A DNA stretch of 64,000 bases, from NCBI GenBank assembly GCA_016946835.1, contig JACVTC010000054.1, forward strand, positions 460,001-524,000, in the 5' to 3' direction. Source of the stretch: Neocallimastix lanati (nom. inval.). Taxonomy: Eukaryota; Neocallimastigomycota; Neocallimastigomycetes; Neocallimastigales; Neocallimastigaceae. The notes below the pieces were generated by a model. The model ran no database searches. It worked only from the letters and a program-made list of their open reading frames with translations, and was not told the origin of the DNA. Below are positions 12,437 through 22,199 of the stretch, one piece after another. The position numbers were made by a program, and so were the translations under genes. The number at the start of each line of letters is the position of its first letter. Positions within the stretch are counted from its first letter, which is position 1.

Positions 12437-13050
12437 ATTTATAATAGAATGGTAAAAAAAAGAATAATAAAAATAATAAATATTTATAAAATTAAAAAAA
12501 AATAAAACATGAAAATAAAAATAATAATAAAAAAAAAAAAAAAAAAAAGAAAAAAATAAAAAAGAAACAAAAAATAAATAAAAAAGAAATAAAAAAAAAA
12601 ATTATTAAAAAATAAAATTATATAAAAATAAGAATAGTATAAGAATGTAAAAAAGAATGTATTATTATATGAAATATAAAATAATGTATATTTTATGCTA
12701 TATAACCATTGTTTATTATACTATATAATTATATAAATATAAATATAAATTTATATATTTCATTATTGTATAATAAAATTAAATGTAAAAATTTAATAAA
12801 ATAAAGTTAAAATAATTATAGAATAAACTATAATTATATAAAAAAAAAAAAGAAACTTTCTAATTATTTGAATTTAGTGTGAAATAATGTATTAATTAAT
12901 ACTATGAAAGTAATGGTTAAGGTAAAAAATTAATAATAATGTGATTTAAAAAAAAAATATTTTAAATATTATTATGTTCAAATTGGATAATAAAGTAAGG
13001 AACATTTCCTTACTTCCTTATTATTCTAAAATTTCATAAACAGGTATATT
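12437..13050. other. A-rich 3' flank, no gene
   Basis: Strongly A-rich on the plus strand (runs near 12529-12550 and 12590-12600), probably including the 3' UTR of the upstream secreted-protein gene. No coding signal. Confidence 0.55.
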
Positions 13051-13054
13051 TATA

Positions 13055-13335
13055 TATTCCTTCTTGGTGGAATTCTAGTTTAGATGAGCTATAATTCGAT
13101 ACTAGAGAACAAGGACATTTAAGTGAAAAACTCCTAAAAAAAAGTTCACAGGGGTCTACTGTTCCGTATATTGTGGAGCTTGCGGAATATTATGCTAATA
13201 CAATACCAATCATCAGTAATTCTCTTAAGTTACTTTTTGAGAGATTTAGTAAAAACACTTTCATTACCAAGAGTGCCGACGTCATTCTGATATGGCAAAG
13301 GAATAGCGCAATTAGAAGTCCTACTAATTCTCATT
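13055..13335 (+). mobile_element. Diverged SINE-family relic
   Basis: A GC-richer, non-coding island. It contains TGCCGACGTCATTCTGATAT followed by GGCAA (about 13273-13297), which aligns to the CGCCGACGCCGTACTGGTAT + GGCAG core of the 4793-5204 retroposon, and CGATACTAGAG upstream resembles its CGATACTCAGG. No poly-A tail or target duplication is left, so the limits are approximate. Confidence 0.4.
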
Positions 13336-13419
13336 AATACACATTTACTATCAGCACAGTTCCGAACATAGAACCTATAGTAAGTAATTCAATTTTTGAT
13401 GATCTTTCTTGTGGTTCAA

Positions 13420-13596
13420 GGAAGAGTTTAGTGGATACCACACTATCTATTTTAAATATGTTACTTCATTGTTTTATTATTATAGATTTAACTGGTGATC
13501 ATGTTACTACACATAGTATATTTCACACAGAAATTTTTTTAACTTTTGAACTTATTTTTATTCCTTATTGCATTAAATTTTCTTTGATTAATTAAA
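13420..13596 (+). repeat. Diverged repeat shared with 36065-36215
   Basis: The segment GAGTTTAGTGGATACCACAC..., with TGGTGATCATGTTACTACAC further on, matches the reverse complement of about 36065-36215 at roughly four bases in five. It is open in one frame (KSLVDTTLSIL... ending at a TAA near 13596), and the 36-kb copy conserves SLADTTLSILKML, so it probably derives from coding sequence. At 36 kb it directly follows the 3' side of a LINE relic, so it may be a LINE C-terminal or 3' segment. Confidence 0.45.
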
Positions 13597-13599
13597 ATA

Positions 13600-14152
13600 T
13601 GTTTATTTTTATTATTTTTTTACTATTTTTTATTAATTTTTATTAATTTTTATTAATTTTTATTATTTTTTTACTATTTTTTATTAATTTTTATTAATTT
13701 TTATTAATTTTTATTAATTTTTATTAATTTTTATTAATTTTTATTAATTTTTATTAATTTTTATTAATTTTTATTAATTTTTATTAATTTTTATTAATTT
13801 TTATTATTTTTTATTATTTTTTATTATTTTTTATTATTTTTATTATTTTTATTATTTTTTATTATTTTTTATTATTTTTTATTATTTTTTATTATTTTTT
13901 ATTATTTTTTATTATTTTTTATTATTTTTTATTATTTTTTATTATTTTTTATTATTTTTTATTATTTTTTATTATTTTTTATTATTTTTTATTATTTTTT
14001 ATTATTTTTTATTATTTTTTATTATTTTTTATTATTTTTTATTATTTTTTATTATTTTTTATTATTTTTTATTATTTTTTATTATTTTTTATTATTTTTT
14101 ATTATTTTTTATTATTTTTTATTATTTTTATTATTTTTTATTTTATTTAATT
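13600..14152 (+). repeat. Minisatellite, TTATTTTTTA and TTAATTTTTA units
   Basis: A nearly perfect tandem array. An initial block of about 10-bp TTAATTTTTA units (about 13630-13805) gives way to a long block of TTATTTTTTA units running to about 14150, with a few 9-bp variants at the edges. Two sharply separated unit types suggest two rounds of expansion. No coding content. Confidence 0.9.
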
Positions 14153-14290
14153 ATTTACATACATTTTATTTTTTATCCTTAAATTATATAATGTATTTTT
14201 TTAATAAATGTAATACATAAAAATATATTAATCTAATTTAATAAAGCACTGGAAGTGTATTCTCTTTCTAATATATATATAAAAAAAAAT

Positions 14291-14505
14291 TTAGCATTAT
14301 TTTGAATATGTATTTTTCTATAGTATTAGTTAAACTCTCATGTAGCCATTGCAAAATGGAAATATAGGAGATTGATTCACTCCAAAGCTTGTGTTTAAGA
14401 CTTTATATATCGTATGGGAATTTTTTTATAGTCTTTCAGTACTAACATTTTATTTACCTCTACATTTTAGTTTATATATGATTATTTTACAGAAAATTAT
14501 TATAT
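14291..14505 (+). repeat. Direct repeat, left copy (partner 14822-15040)
   Basis: Begins TTTAGCATTATTTTGAATAT and contains GGAGATTGATTCACTCCAAA. A second diverged copy starts at 14822 in the same orientation. The two flank about 315 bp that include a short open stretch at 14618-14700. They could be remnants of short LTRs or a segmental tandem duplication. The age is high, judging by many substitutions outside the central block. Confidence 0.6.
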
Positions 14506-14821
14506 ATACCATGCTTTTTTGTCCCCAATGATGTGGACTGTTTTTTCCAGGTCCATGGAGGGTTGATAGAAAAGGAATAACCTATATCAGGTGTACTAAT
14601 TACAGCTTTCTGTGATTCTGATGATAATCGATGGTTATCCTTTCTAAAGTGGCTTCTAGTACGAAGAGAGAAAATTGGAATACTGGAAGACTGTAGAAAG
14701 TGAACTTGATGTTTTATATTGTTTTAAACTGGATATGTAGTAACATTAGAGTTGTATAATTAATAATATCATGTAGTTTCTACATATTATCATTGTAATG
14801 AATCTATTGTATTTTTTACTT

Positions 14822-15040
14822 TAGTATTATTTTGTATATGTATTTTTCTATAGTATTATATATACTTTCACGTAGCTATTGTAAAATGGAAATGTAGGAG
14901 ATTGATTCACTCCAAAGCTTGTGTATAAGACATTGTTTAACGGATGGGAATCTTTTTTCTAGTCTTTCTCTATTAATAATTTTCTTTTTTAAATATACTT
15001 TTGGCTAATTTATGATTATTCAATAGAAAATTTTTAACAT
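14822..15040 (+). repeat. Direct repeat, right copy
   Basis: Same order of blocks as the left copy: TTTAGTATTATTTTGTATAT, ATTTTTCTATAGTATTA, the identical GGAGATTGATTCACTCCAAA, then ATGGGAAT and TATGATTATT blocks. The copies are about 531 bp apart start to start. Confidence 0.6.
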
Positions 15041-15424
15041 CTTAAAGAGCTTTATTAATTGAAAGAATTACAATCAGTCAAAAGATAAAAAGAAACGATT
15101 ATTCATTTTAACAGTATATACAAGTAATTTTATATCAATAAATTTCTAACCCTTGTGTAAATTTATAAATATTATATCAGTAATACCGGATAAAATCAAT
15201 TATTTACAAAATCTAAACACTATTAAATCATCAAGAACAATTATATATTTCAAGCTTTCACATATTCAACACCAATATTTTTTTTATATACTATTTAAAG
15301 GGAATTTACTTTCTCTTTTATTTTTATTTTATTATATATATTAAAAAAAAAAAATTTTTTTTTATCTATTTTTTATTATTATTATTATTTTTTTTATTTT
15401 ATTCTTTTTTTATTTTATTTTTTA
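15041..15424. other. AT-rich spacer
   Basis: Contains a 63-codon ORF (15153-15344) rich in hydrophobic residues but with no recognisable family, and T-rich runs from 15343. It precedes the LINE endonuclease relic and may include decayed LINE 5' sequence, but I cannot show that. Confidence 0.45.
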
Positions 15425-16171
15425 GGCTTTTTTGAAAAGGATAATACTTCTTCAAAGTCATCAACTATACCTGTTTTGCGGCGAGGCCTTCGAAGATACG
15501 ATATTCAGAATAAAGATTTCATTTTTATCTTTATTCATGATCTTCAATCATAATCTGTTAGTAAATTTTGGGAATTTCGTAGTAAAAGTATTTCCAATAG
15601 CAATGAAATAGTTCATGGAATTACAAAAAAACACACACCTAATATGGAAAATTACTTCATTTTAAGGATAAACTATGATAAACCCACTTATTATTTAAAT
15701 ATTTTATTTCTTCTTACTAGATGCCTTTCTATATATAAAATTAATTGGATCAAAACCAACGAAATTCGAACTTTCTGTTATGTTAAGAAATTCTGCAATA
15801 GATTTTCTTCTTTTGAAACTAAATCAATGGTAAAAGATTTTCTTTATAGAAGCATTTACTCACCGTTTACTCAATTCTTCAATCTTTGTGTCATTTGGAA
15901 CATTAATGGATGGAATGATGAAAAACGTGATGGTATTAGATACTTTAATGAAATTTTTAAACCCATCTGTATTTGCTTGCAAGAGGTCGGTAATAGCCAA
16001 TACCTTAATGTACATTCAAATAATTACCCATTTCTTTGTCACTATAATACAATTTTATGAAAAACTAATCCAAATATACCCAGTATGAGAGGTCTTAGTA
16101 TAAGTGTATATCGTTCTTGTTCATTTTCTCCTGATCCTTTTGAATATAAGTATATTATTCTCTTAGTCTAA
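15425..16171 (+). pseudogene. LINE N-terminal / AP-endonuclease-like fragment
   Basis: One reading frame runs about 248 codons with only two stops, TAA at 15551-15553 and TGA at 16058-16060. Its C-terminal third reads CVIWNINGWNDEKRDGIRYF followed by NEIFKPICICLQEVGN. This matches the start of the exonuclease-endonuclease-phosphatase domain of non-LTR retrotransposons: WNINGW, then the catalytic-Glu motif CLQE. After the TGA the frame continues through PSMRGLSISVYRS, the second core strand region, and stops at 16169-16171 beside a short A run. The region before the domain (15425-15880) is Lys/Asn/Phe-rich and unassigned. The later His/Asp catalytic motifs and the reverse transcriptase are missing, so it is a dead fragment. 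It probably belongs to the same LINE group as the copies at 17.9-21.6 kb, but they do not overlap in sequence. Confidence 0.7.
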
Positions 16172-16447
16172 AAAAAAAAAAACCCGTACTTTTTTATATC
16201 AATTAGAATAACAAAAATTCATAGAAAGCGATTATTCCATATAACATAAAATACAACAGTTTTATTTTACTTTAATAATTATTAACTATTGAAAATAGTA
16301 TAAATTTCATATTATTTTAATTTTTTTTTTAATTTTTCTGTATTTATATTTTTATTATTTTTATATTTTTTATTTTATACATATATTTCTTAGTTTTTAG
16401 TATTTTAGCTTTTATTAATTTCATATTTTATCAATTTATAATTTATA
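16172..16447. other. AT-rich spacer
   Basis: Poly-A run at about 16171-16183, then AT-rich DNA without signal. Confidence 0.5.
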
Positions 16448-16560
16448 GATCTAAACTTAAAAATTTTCCCTATTGCAAAAGTGAAAATAAATCCTCTGAA
16501 CCTTTTGAGTTAATTCATATGGATACTGTGCGATAGTGTAGATATAATTTTTATTTAATA
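16448..16560 (+). pseudogene. Possible copia-type integrase relic
   Basis: In one frame the segment reads FPYCKSENKSSEPFELIHMD followed by TV, then a TAG. A Lys/Ser stretch followed by PFELIHMD resembles the entry to the integrase core of Ty1/copia elements, where the Asp would be the first catalytic residue. The remainder after the stop (YLILVIMYFEIHR) is only loosely compatible. There are no LTRs, protease or reverse transcriptase next to it. The match is short, so this stays tentative. Confidence 0.3.
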
Positions 16561-17590
16561 TTAGTAATTATGTACTTTGAAATTCATCGTAATGTTTCAT
16601 AATACACTTTTAACCTTGAACAAAATTCTCCATTTGCATAAATACATACACAAAGCATACACAAATGATTAATATATTATGTCTCCATTCAATTTTTTAT
16701 TTTAATTTTTCTATATCTGTTTGTATATATATATATTTTTTTCTTCTTCATTCTAAATATATAATACATTATCTATCATATATTAACCCTATATAACACA
16801 TATGATGACAATATAATGAAATTTCTTGCAATGTTATAATAATGATAGTCTAATATGATTGCATATAATATATCGTGGATATGCAGTGAAGTTGCATATA
16901 TGGATAAATCGATTAACATCATCATATCATGTGGTATCCACGTCCTTTAATATATATATATCAGAAAATTTTATAATACTATTTATCTATTTTTCTCTCT
17001 TTTTTTTTTTTTTTTTTTTTTTTCTTCTTTCCTTATCATATAAATAATGTTATTATTTGAAAAAATGTAAATCTTAAAATAATTAATTTAATTATATATT
17101 ATTTAAAAATTCTTTAAAAAAAATTCTTTAAAAAAAAAAAAAAAAAACAATAAATTAAATATGTTAATATATATATAATAAATTTAATAAAATCATAACT
17201 ATGCAAATGAAATATAAGTAAACATTAGTAATAAGCATTTAAATGGAAATATCAAAAAAAAAAAAAAAATTACATTAAGAAATGTTATAATAGATGTCAT
17301 ATAAATAATTAATATCAAGATAAATTTTTATTAATATATAAATATTAATATCTAAATTAAAAATTTATTTTTAAAGTATCTTCTTTCCAGTTAAATACTA
17401 AAGCTTTACTTTTATTTTTAACTAAAAAAAAAAAAAAATTAATTAATGAAATTATATATATATTAATTAAAACAGTAGAATGAAAATATGTATCAAATAT
17501 GAAATAGTATATCTTTTATTAATAATAGTTTAAATATAATAATTAAAAATACTGTATTGATATCAATCTCTGAAAAAGTAGAAATAAGAA

Positions 17591-17629
<39 letters not shown>

Positions 17630-17919
17630 ATTATTATAAGAGATAAAATTAATATATGTATATAAATATATTATAATTAAAATTGCAAGATTTATCAAAA
17701 TAAAATAAAAAAAAAAAAAACTTTCACATTCCTTTTATTTTTTTTTTTTTTTTTTTATTTTTTTTTGTTTCTCTCATTATGTATTAGTAATTTTTTTTTT
17801 TTTTAAAAAAAAAAAAAAAGAATAAATAAATATAATATATATGTGATAAAATATAATTAAGAAATAAAAATACCACAGGATAATAATTATTAAAAATCTG
17901 AAAATTTTTTTCTTTTTTA
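16561..17919. other. AT-rich region with a small hairpin
   Basis: No gene. It contains the inverted repeat CGTGGATA (16874-16881) / TATCCACG (16935-16942) and an inner ATATGCA / TGCATAT pair, poly-T tracts near 17000, 17594-17628 and 17738-17766, and several A runs. It precedes the LINE relic on the minus strand. Confidence 0.5.
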
Positions 17920-18209
17920 GAAGTGGAAACATCAGATGTAAAGTTCTATTTCATCTTGAAAGTCAATATTAAAAATCTCTATAATAACAGGGACATCGTT
18001 TGAGACAGTCGTCTTCAATTATATTTGTAGCTTTGGCAACATGAGCATAGAATTTATATCCATATCTAGCACGAAGTTACCTAGCCGAAACAAATACTTA
18101 AAGTTGAGCATTAGGTAGTCTCCAGTTTTCTCAAATTTATTTTTCTTAAAAGCCTAAGCCATGATTGATGTTCCTGCCATATCTCTATCCCAGTAAAAGT
18201 TTACAATTG

Positions 18210-18243
<34 letters not shown>

Positions 18244-18651
18244 ATGAAAGTTTATCTAGTTTGTCAGTTAAAATTTTACTTACTTTATCCTAAGTATGAC
18301 GTCTACAACCTGATATATCATTAAATCAACAGAGATAATACATTTCAAGTTTTTCCATTTTTTAAAGTACCTTAAATGAGCAATTGCACATTTCTCTGAA
18401 AGAGGAGGAATGTTAAGTTCTTTTAAAACACAATAAAGGGATTTTAAGTTATTCTCATTAGAAAATCCTCTAATTCAGTATAACTCTGAATTAATTAGTG
18501 TCGGTATCCTTCTTGTTCTTTCTTTGTTAGTCCAAGTAGAGGAGCATAAGACAAAACTTGCCCAATTACTATAGCTGAAAATAATATTTGTTTAATAATC
18601 ATCATAGCGAATTTATTGATACCAAAAGACATTTCATTTTTATTTGTCCAA

Positions 18652-18687
<36 letters not shown>

Positions 18688-18982
18688 ACAAAGATGAGCC
18701 TTTATTTTATTATTATTATTATTATTATTATTATAATTATTATTATTATTTTCACTATGGGCTATAAGAACAATATCATCAGCAAAAAGACCGACACATA
18801 ATTTTTTATTACCAATACTAACACCATATTTATCACAATTATTTAAAATATCAAGCTTTTAAATTCTCATCTTTGGTAGATACTAATCATTATTACTGCT
18901 TTTAATATGTACACAAGTCTTGGAAGATAAATATATGATTTTTAGAAAAATTATAGCACTTAACTCTGGTACCTAAGTGATG

Positions 18983-18994
18983 AATCTTCATATT

Positions 18995-19025
<31 letters not shown>

Positions 19026-21560
19026 GGCAGCAAACTTGTTTCATCTTTATTAATTAAATATTTGATAAAAATACATGTAATAAAATAATAAAAAAAAAAA
19101 GATAAAAAAATAAACAAAAAATAAAACACAACACAAAATAAAAATAAAATAATGGTATAATATATTCTAGTTTCATTTAATTAATATTTGTAAGACTTCA
19201 CAAGGGCATTATTATACTGAAGTATAATAATTAACTTTGACTTCGCAATGTTAATCATAATTTTAAGATACAAAATTATGATCTTCATTGGTTGCGCTAG
19301 CCCTGCTGGCCTGTCTTACTGTTTCTTCAGCATTGACGCTCTTGGTAGTAGTAGTACGATTCGATTTGAACCTATTGAACAAAGACCATTGCTGGCCAAT
19401 AGCAATAGGTATAATCGATTGGAGAAGTGCCGCAGTAACCACTAAGAACGGAGTATCAGAATAAGCACCTGATTTCATCTGGCACTTAAATAGATCCTTC
19501 CATTCCCTTGTACTGTTATTAATACTTCGACCTCCAAGAAGGAAATTAAACACTTTTTCACACACACTAGAATCAATATACACATTATTTTCAATACTAT
19601 TACTAACATTACTAAAAATACTATTACTAATATTATTATTACTATTATAACTATTACTATTATTACTATTACTATTATCATTATTACTATTAACAATATC
19701 ATTTGTTAGGTTGCCACGGTAAAAAGCATTATATAAAAATAAAATTTTATCATTAACTTTACTACGAGTATGATTGAAAAAGGGACAATCAATTAACCAA
19801 TGACTTATCCATTGTTTATTACTTTTACAACAGGGACAAAAATTAGGACACATTTGGTCCACTATTTTTGCAGCTTTAGCAATTCTAGCATCTAATCTAT
19901 ATCCGCTTCGTGCTCTCAATAGCCAATAGAAACCATATGAAAGATCAGGATAGTCATAACAAAGTTTTATAAATTTTGATGTTTCTTCGAATTTGTTTTT
20001 GTCATAAAACTCAGCTTTAATAGAATTGATTTTCATATCTCTTTTCCAATAAAAATCCTTGATTTTATTATCGTTATTACCTCTTTTCTCTAGTTTACGT
20101 TTAAGAGTTCTACTTTCTTTTGTCCATGTATATTTTCTAGATTTTGGAATATTATTAACTAAATAGGAAATAATACAATTTGAATTTTTCCATTTATCAA
20201 AACATTTGACCTGAGACAAAGCACACTTAGCTGACAATGGAGGAATATGTAAATCTTTTGAAATAGAATATACATTAATAAATGATTTGGCTTTTTGTAT
20301 ACCTGCAATCCATCTTAATCCTTTATTAATTAATTTCTGAGTATTATTTGTTCTCGTTTTATTCGAACCAAGTAAAGGTGCAAAGTAAGAGACTTTACTA
20401 AGTACATAAGAGTTAATTATAATCTTCTTAAATGGAATAGGAATTTTGGAATTTGAAAGAAATTTACTAACAGAAAAGAGAGATTTAGTTACTTTAGAGT
20501 TAAGTAATTTAATAATAGGTTTCAACGATAAGCTTTTATCAAATGGTATACCTAAATAGGTATAACATTTAGTTATTGGAATTGGTTGACCAGCAAGATA
20601 AAAAGTAGGATCTCTTTTATTTTGAAAAAGAGGTGTGTCTGGTCGAATCACCATCGTTGCACACTTATTAATTCCAAAATTCATCATATTAAATTTAGCC
20701 CATTCATTTACCTTCTTAAGCATTTTTTTCAACTTAGTTCTTGACGGTGCGCATAGAACAATATCATCTGCAAAGAGTCCACCACAACATCTAGATTCGC
20801 CTAAAGGAATTCCAAGTTCTGAAACATCATTAAAAATGTCATTAATAAAAAGATTGAAAAGAATTGGTGATAGTGGACAACCTTGTCTAACTCCTTTCAT
20901 AATATTAAAAGATTCCGAATATTGATCATCAATTTTAACACTAGCTTTGGATGTCAAATATAGATTTTTTATAAATTGATAACATTTACCTCTAATACCT
21001 AAAGCATCTAATTTATATAAAATATTACCTATTGGAACAGAATCATATGCCTTTTTTAAATCTAGAAAAGCTAGGTAAGTTTCTTTATTATCATTTTTAC
21101 GCCTTTGACAAATTTCTCGAATTGAAATAAATAAACTAACACATTCTTCTTTAGTACGAAATCCAAATTGCTCTGGCCTAATAAAATTATTTTTAAGTCC
21201 ATATTCTGAAATTCTTTTGGAGACTATTTTCGAAATGAGTTTAATACCATTGTTAATCAGAGAGATACCTCGATAATTGTCACAATCAGATAGATCATCT
21301 CCTTTTTTAGGAATAGATATAATACTTGCTTCATTCCATGAGCTAGGAAATTCTCCATTCCAAATTCTTGAGTATATCTTCTGTAAACAATTTAAACCAG
21401 AAGAAGAATTATTTACTGAATTTTCGTCATCCGGAGGAATTAAAGCTTTATAAAATTCAATAGGAATTCCATCCAGGCCTGAAGCTTTAAAATTTGGAGT
21501 AGCCAAAATTGCTTCTCTAATTTCTTCTATACTGATGTCTTGATTTAATCTTCATATTAT
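18983..21560 (-). mobile_element. Young LINE copy with 14-bp target duplication
   Basis: Non-LTR retrotransposon inserted on the minus strand. Target duplication AATCTTCATATTAT lies at 18983-18996 and 21547-21560; the element body is 18997-21546 (about 2.55 kb). Its 3' end reads AACAAGTTTGCTGCCGTT followed by poly-A (poly-T at 18995-19021 in this strand). The 5' end is truncated within the reverse transcriptase, so the endonuclease is lost. The 3' UTR has the perfect hairpin TTATACT-GA-AGTATAA (19212-19227), conserved in the 59.5-60.7 kb copy. The insertion target was the older LINE relic. High similarity to the 60-kb copy suggests recent activity of this family. Confidence 0.9.
19263..21546 (-). 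pseudogene. LINE reverse transcriptase, 5'-truncated ORF
   Basis: Uninterrupted frame of about 760 codons entering from the truncated 5' end (no genuine initiator; a TTG at 21506 is sometimes taken as one). Counting from that point, NYRGISLIN lies near residues 78-86, PEQFGF near 111-116, the AYDSVP motif near 153-158, RQGCPLSPILFNLF near 207-220 and the catalytic FADD at 245-248. The C-terminal part has a zinc-binding knuckle, CPNFCPCCKSN...HWLIDC, near 545-570. It is followed by an Asn/Ser tract of about 40 residues and a tail ending NEDHNFVS. The protein would polymerise cDNA by target-primed reverse transcription. With the endonuclease half missing it is inert by itself. The open frame over 2.2 kb shows the copy is young. 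Confidence 0.88.
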
Positions 21561-21605
21561 CTATAGGGAAAAAATATACAGATAAATATAATTTTTTTTT
21601 TTTTT

Positions 21606-21944
21606 CTTTTCTTTTTTTAAATTTAAATTTATTTTATTAAAAATATACAGATAGATTTTAATTTTTTAGTTTTTTAAATTTATATTATTTTATTTTCATT
21701 TTTATTTTTTTTTTTTTTTCATTTGTTAAATTTCATTTACTTTTTTTTATTGTATAATTTAATTTATATTATTTTAATACTAAAACAAATAATACTATTA
21801 AAAATAAAAATATATATATAAATTAATATAAACTTTAATAACAAACGAAGAAAAAAAAAAAAAAAATATATATATAATAAAATAATAATAATTTTAAACG
21901 AAAATATTATTACAGATATTATGTGACACTTATAATTAAAAATA

Positions 21945-21999
<55 letters not shown>

Positions 22000-22199
22000 A
22001 AAATAAATAATATAAAATAATATAAAATTTAAAAAAATTTTAATAAAACTTAAAAAATTCTTTTAAAAAGAATAAAAATAAAAAAAAAAAAAATCATGAT
22101 AGAAATTAACGTACTATTATTTAAGTAATTTTTATGATTAATTAATTATTAAATATTATTCATTCATTCATTTCGTTCCATAGTGTCAACATTATTTTA
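21606..22199. other. AT-rich spacer, very long poly-T
   Basis: Includes a T run of more than 40 (about 21951-21994) and A-rich stretches. Probably contains the 3' UTR of the 22200-26465 gene near its right side. No gene seen. Confidence 0.55.

Larger units (their letters stand above)
17920..21605 (-). mobile_element. Old LINE relic, split by a younger LINE
   Basis: Decayed non-LTR element on the minus strand in two pieces: 17920-18996 and 21561-about 21605. Piece one retains VGLFADDIVLIAH (the catalytic [YF]ADD motif, around 18750-18790), NFYWDRDM and, in a shifted frame, RYGYKFYAHVAKATNIIEDD, each matching the intact reverse transcriptase of the inserted copy but clearly diverged. Frameshifts and stops abound. 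A run of about 33 T at 18211-18243 corresponds to a poly-Lys tract in the sense strand. Reading across the insertion gives FPIDNMKI / HHLGTRVKCYNF, equivalent to VPIGNILYKLDALGIRGKCY in the younger element, which proves the two pieces were once joined. Confidence 0.75.

Noticed and set aside
10375-12455. Long ORFs in other frames and on the minus strand (GASGAFGA..., LLEPLELL..., QKLQRPQK...)
   Set aside because: Perfect shadows of the PEAPKAP codon repeat. Only the plus frame at 10472 has a signal peptide, and it alone runs the full length.
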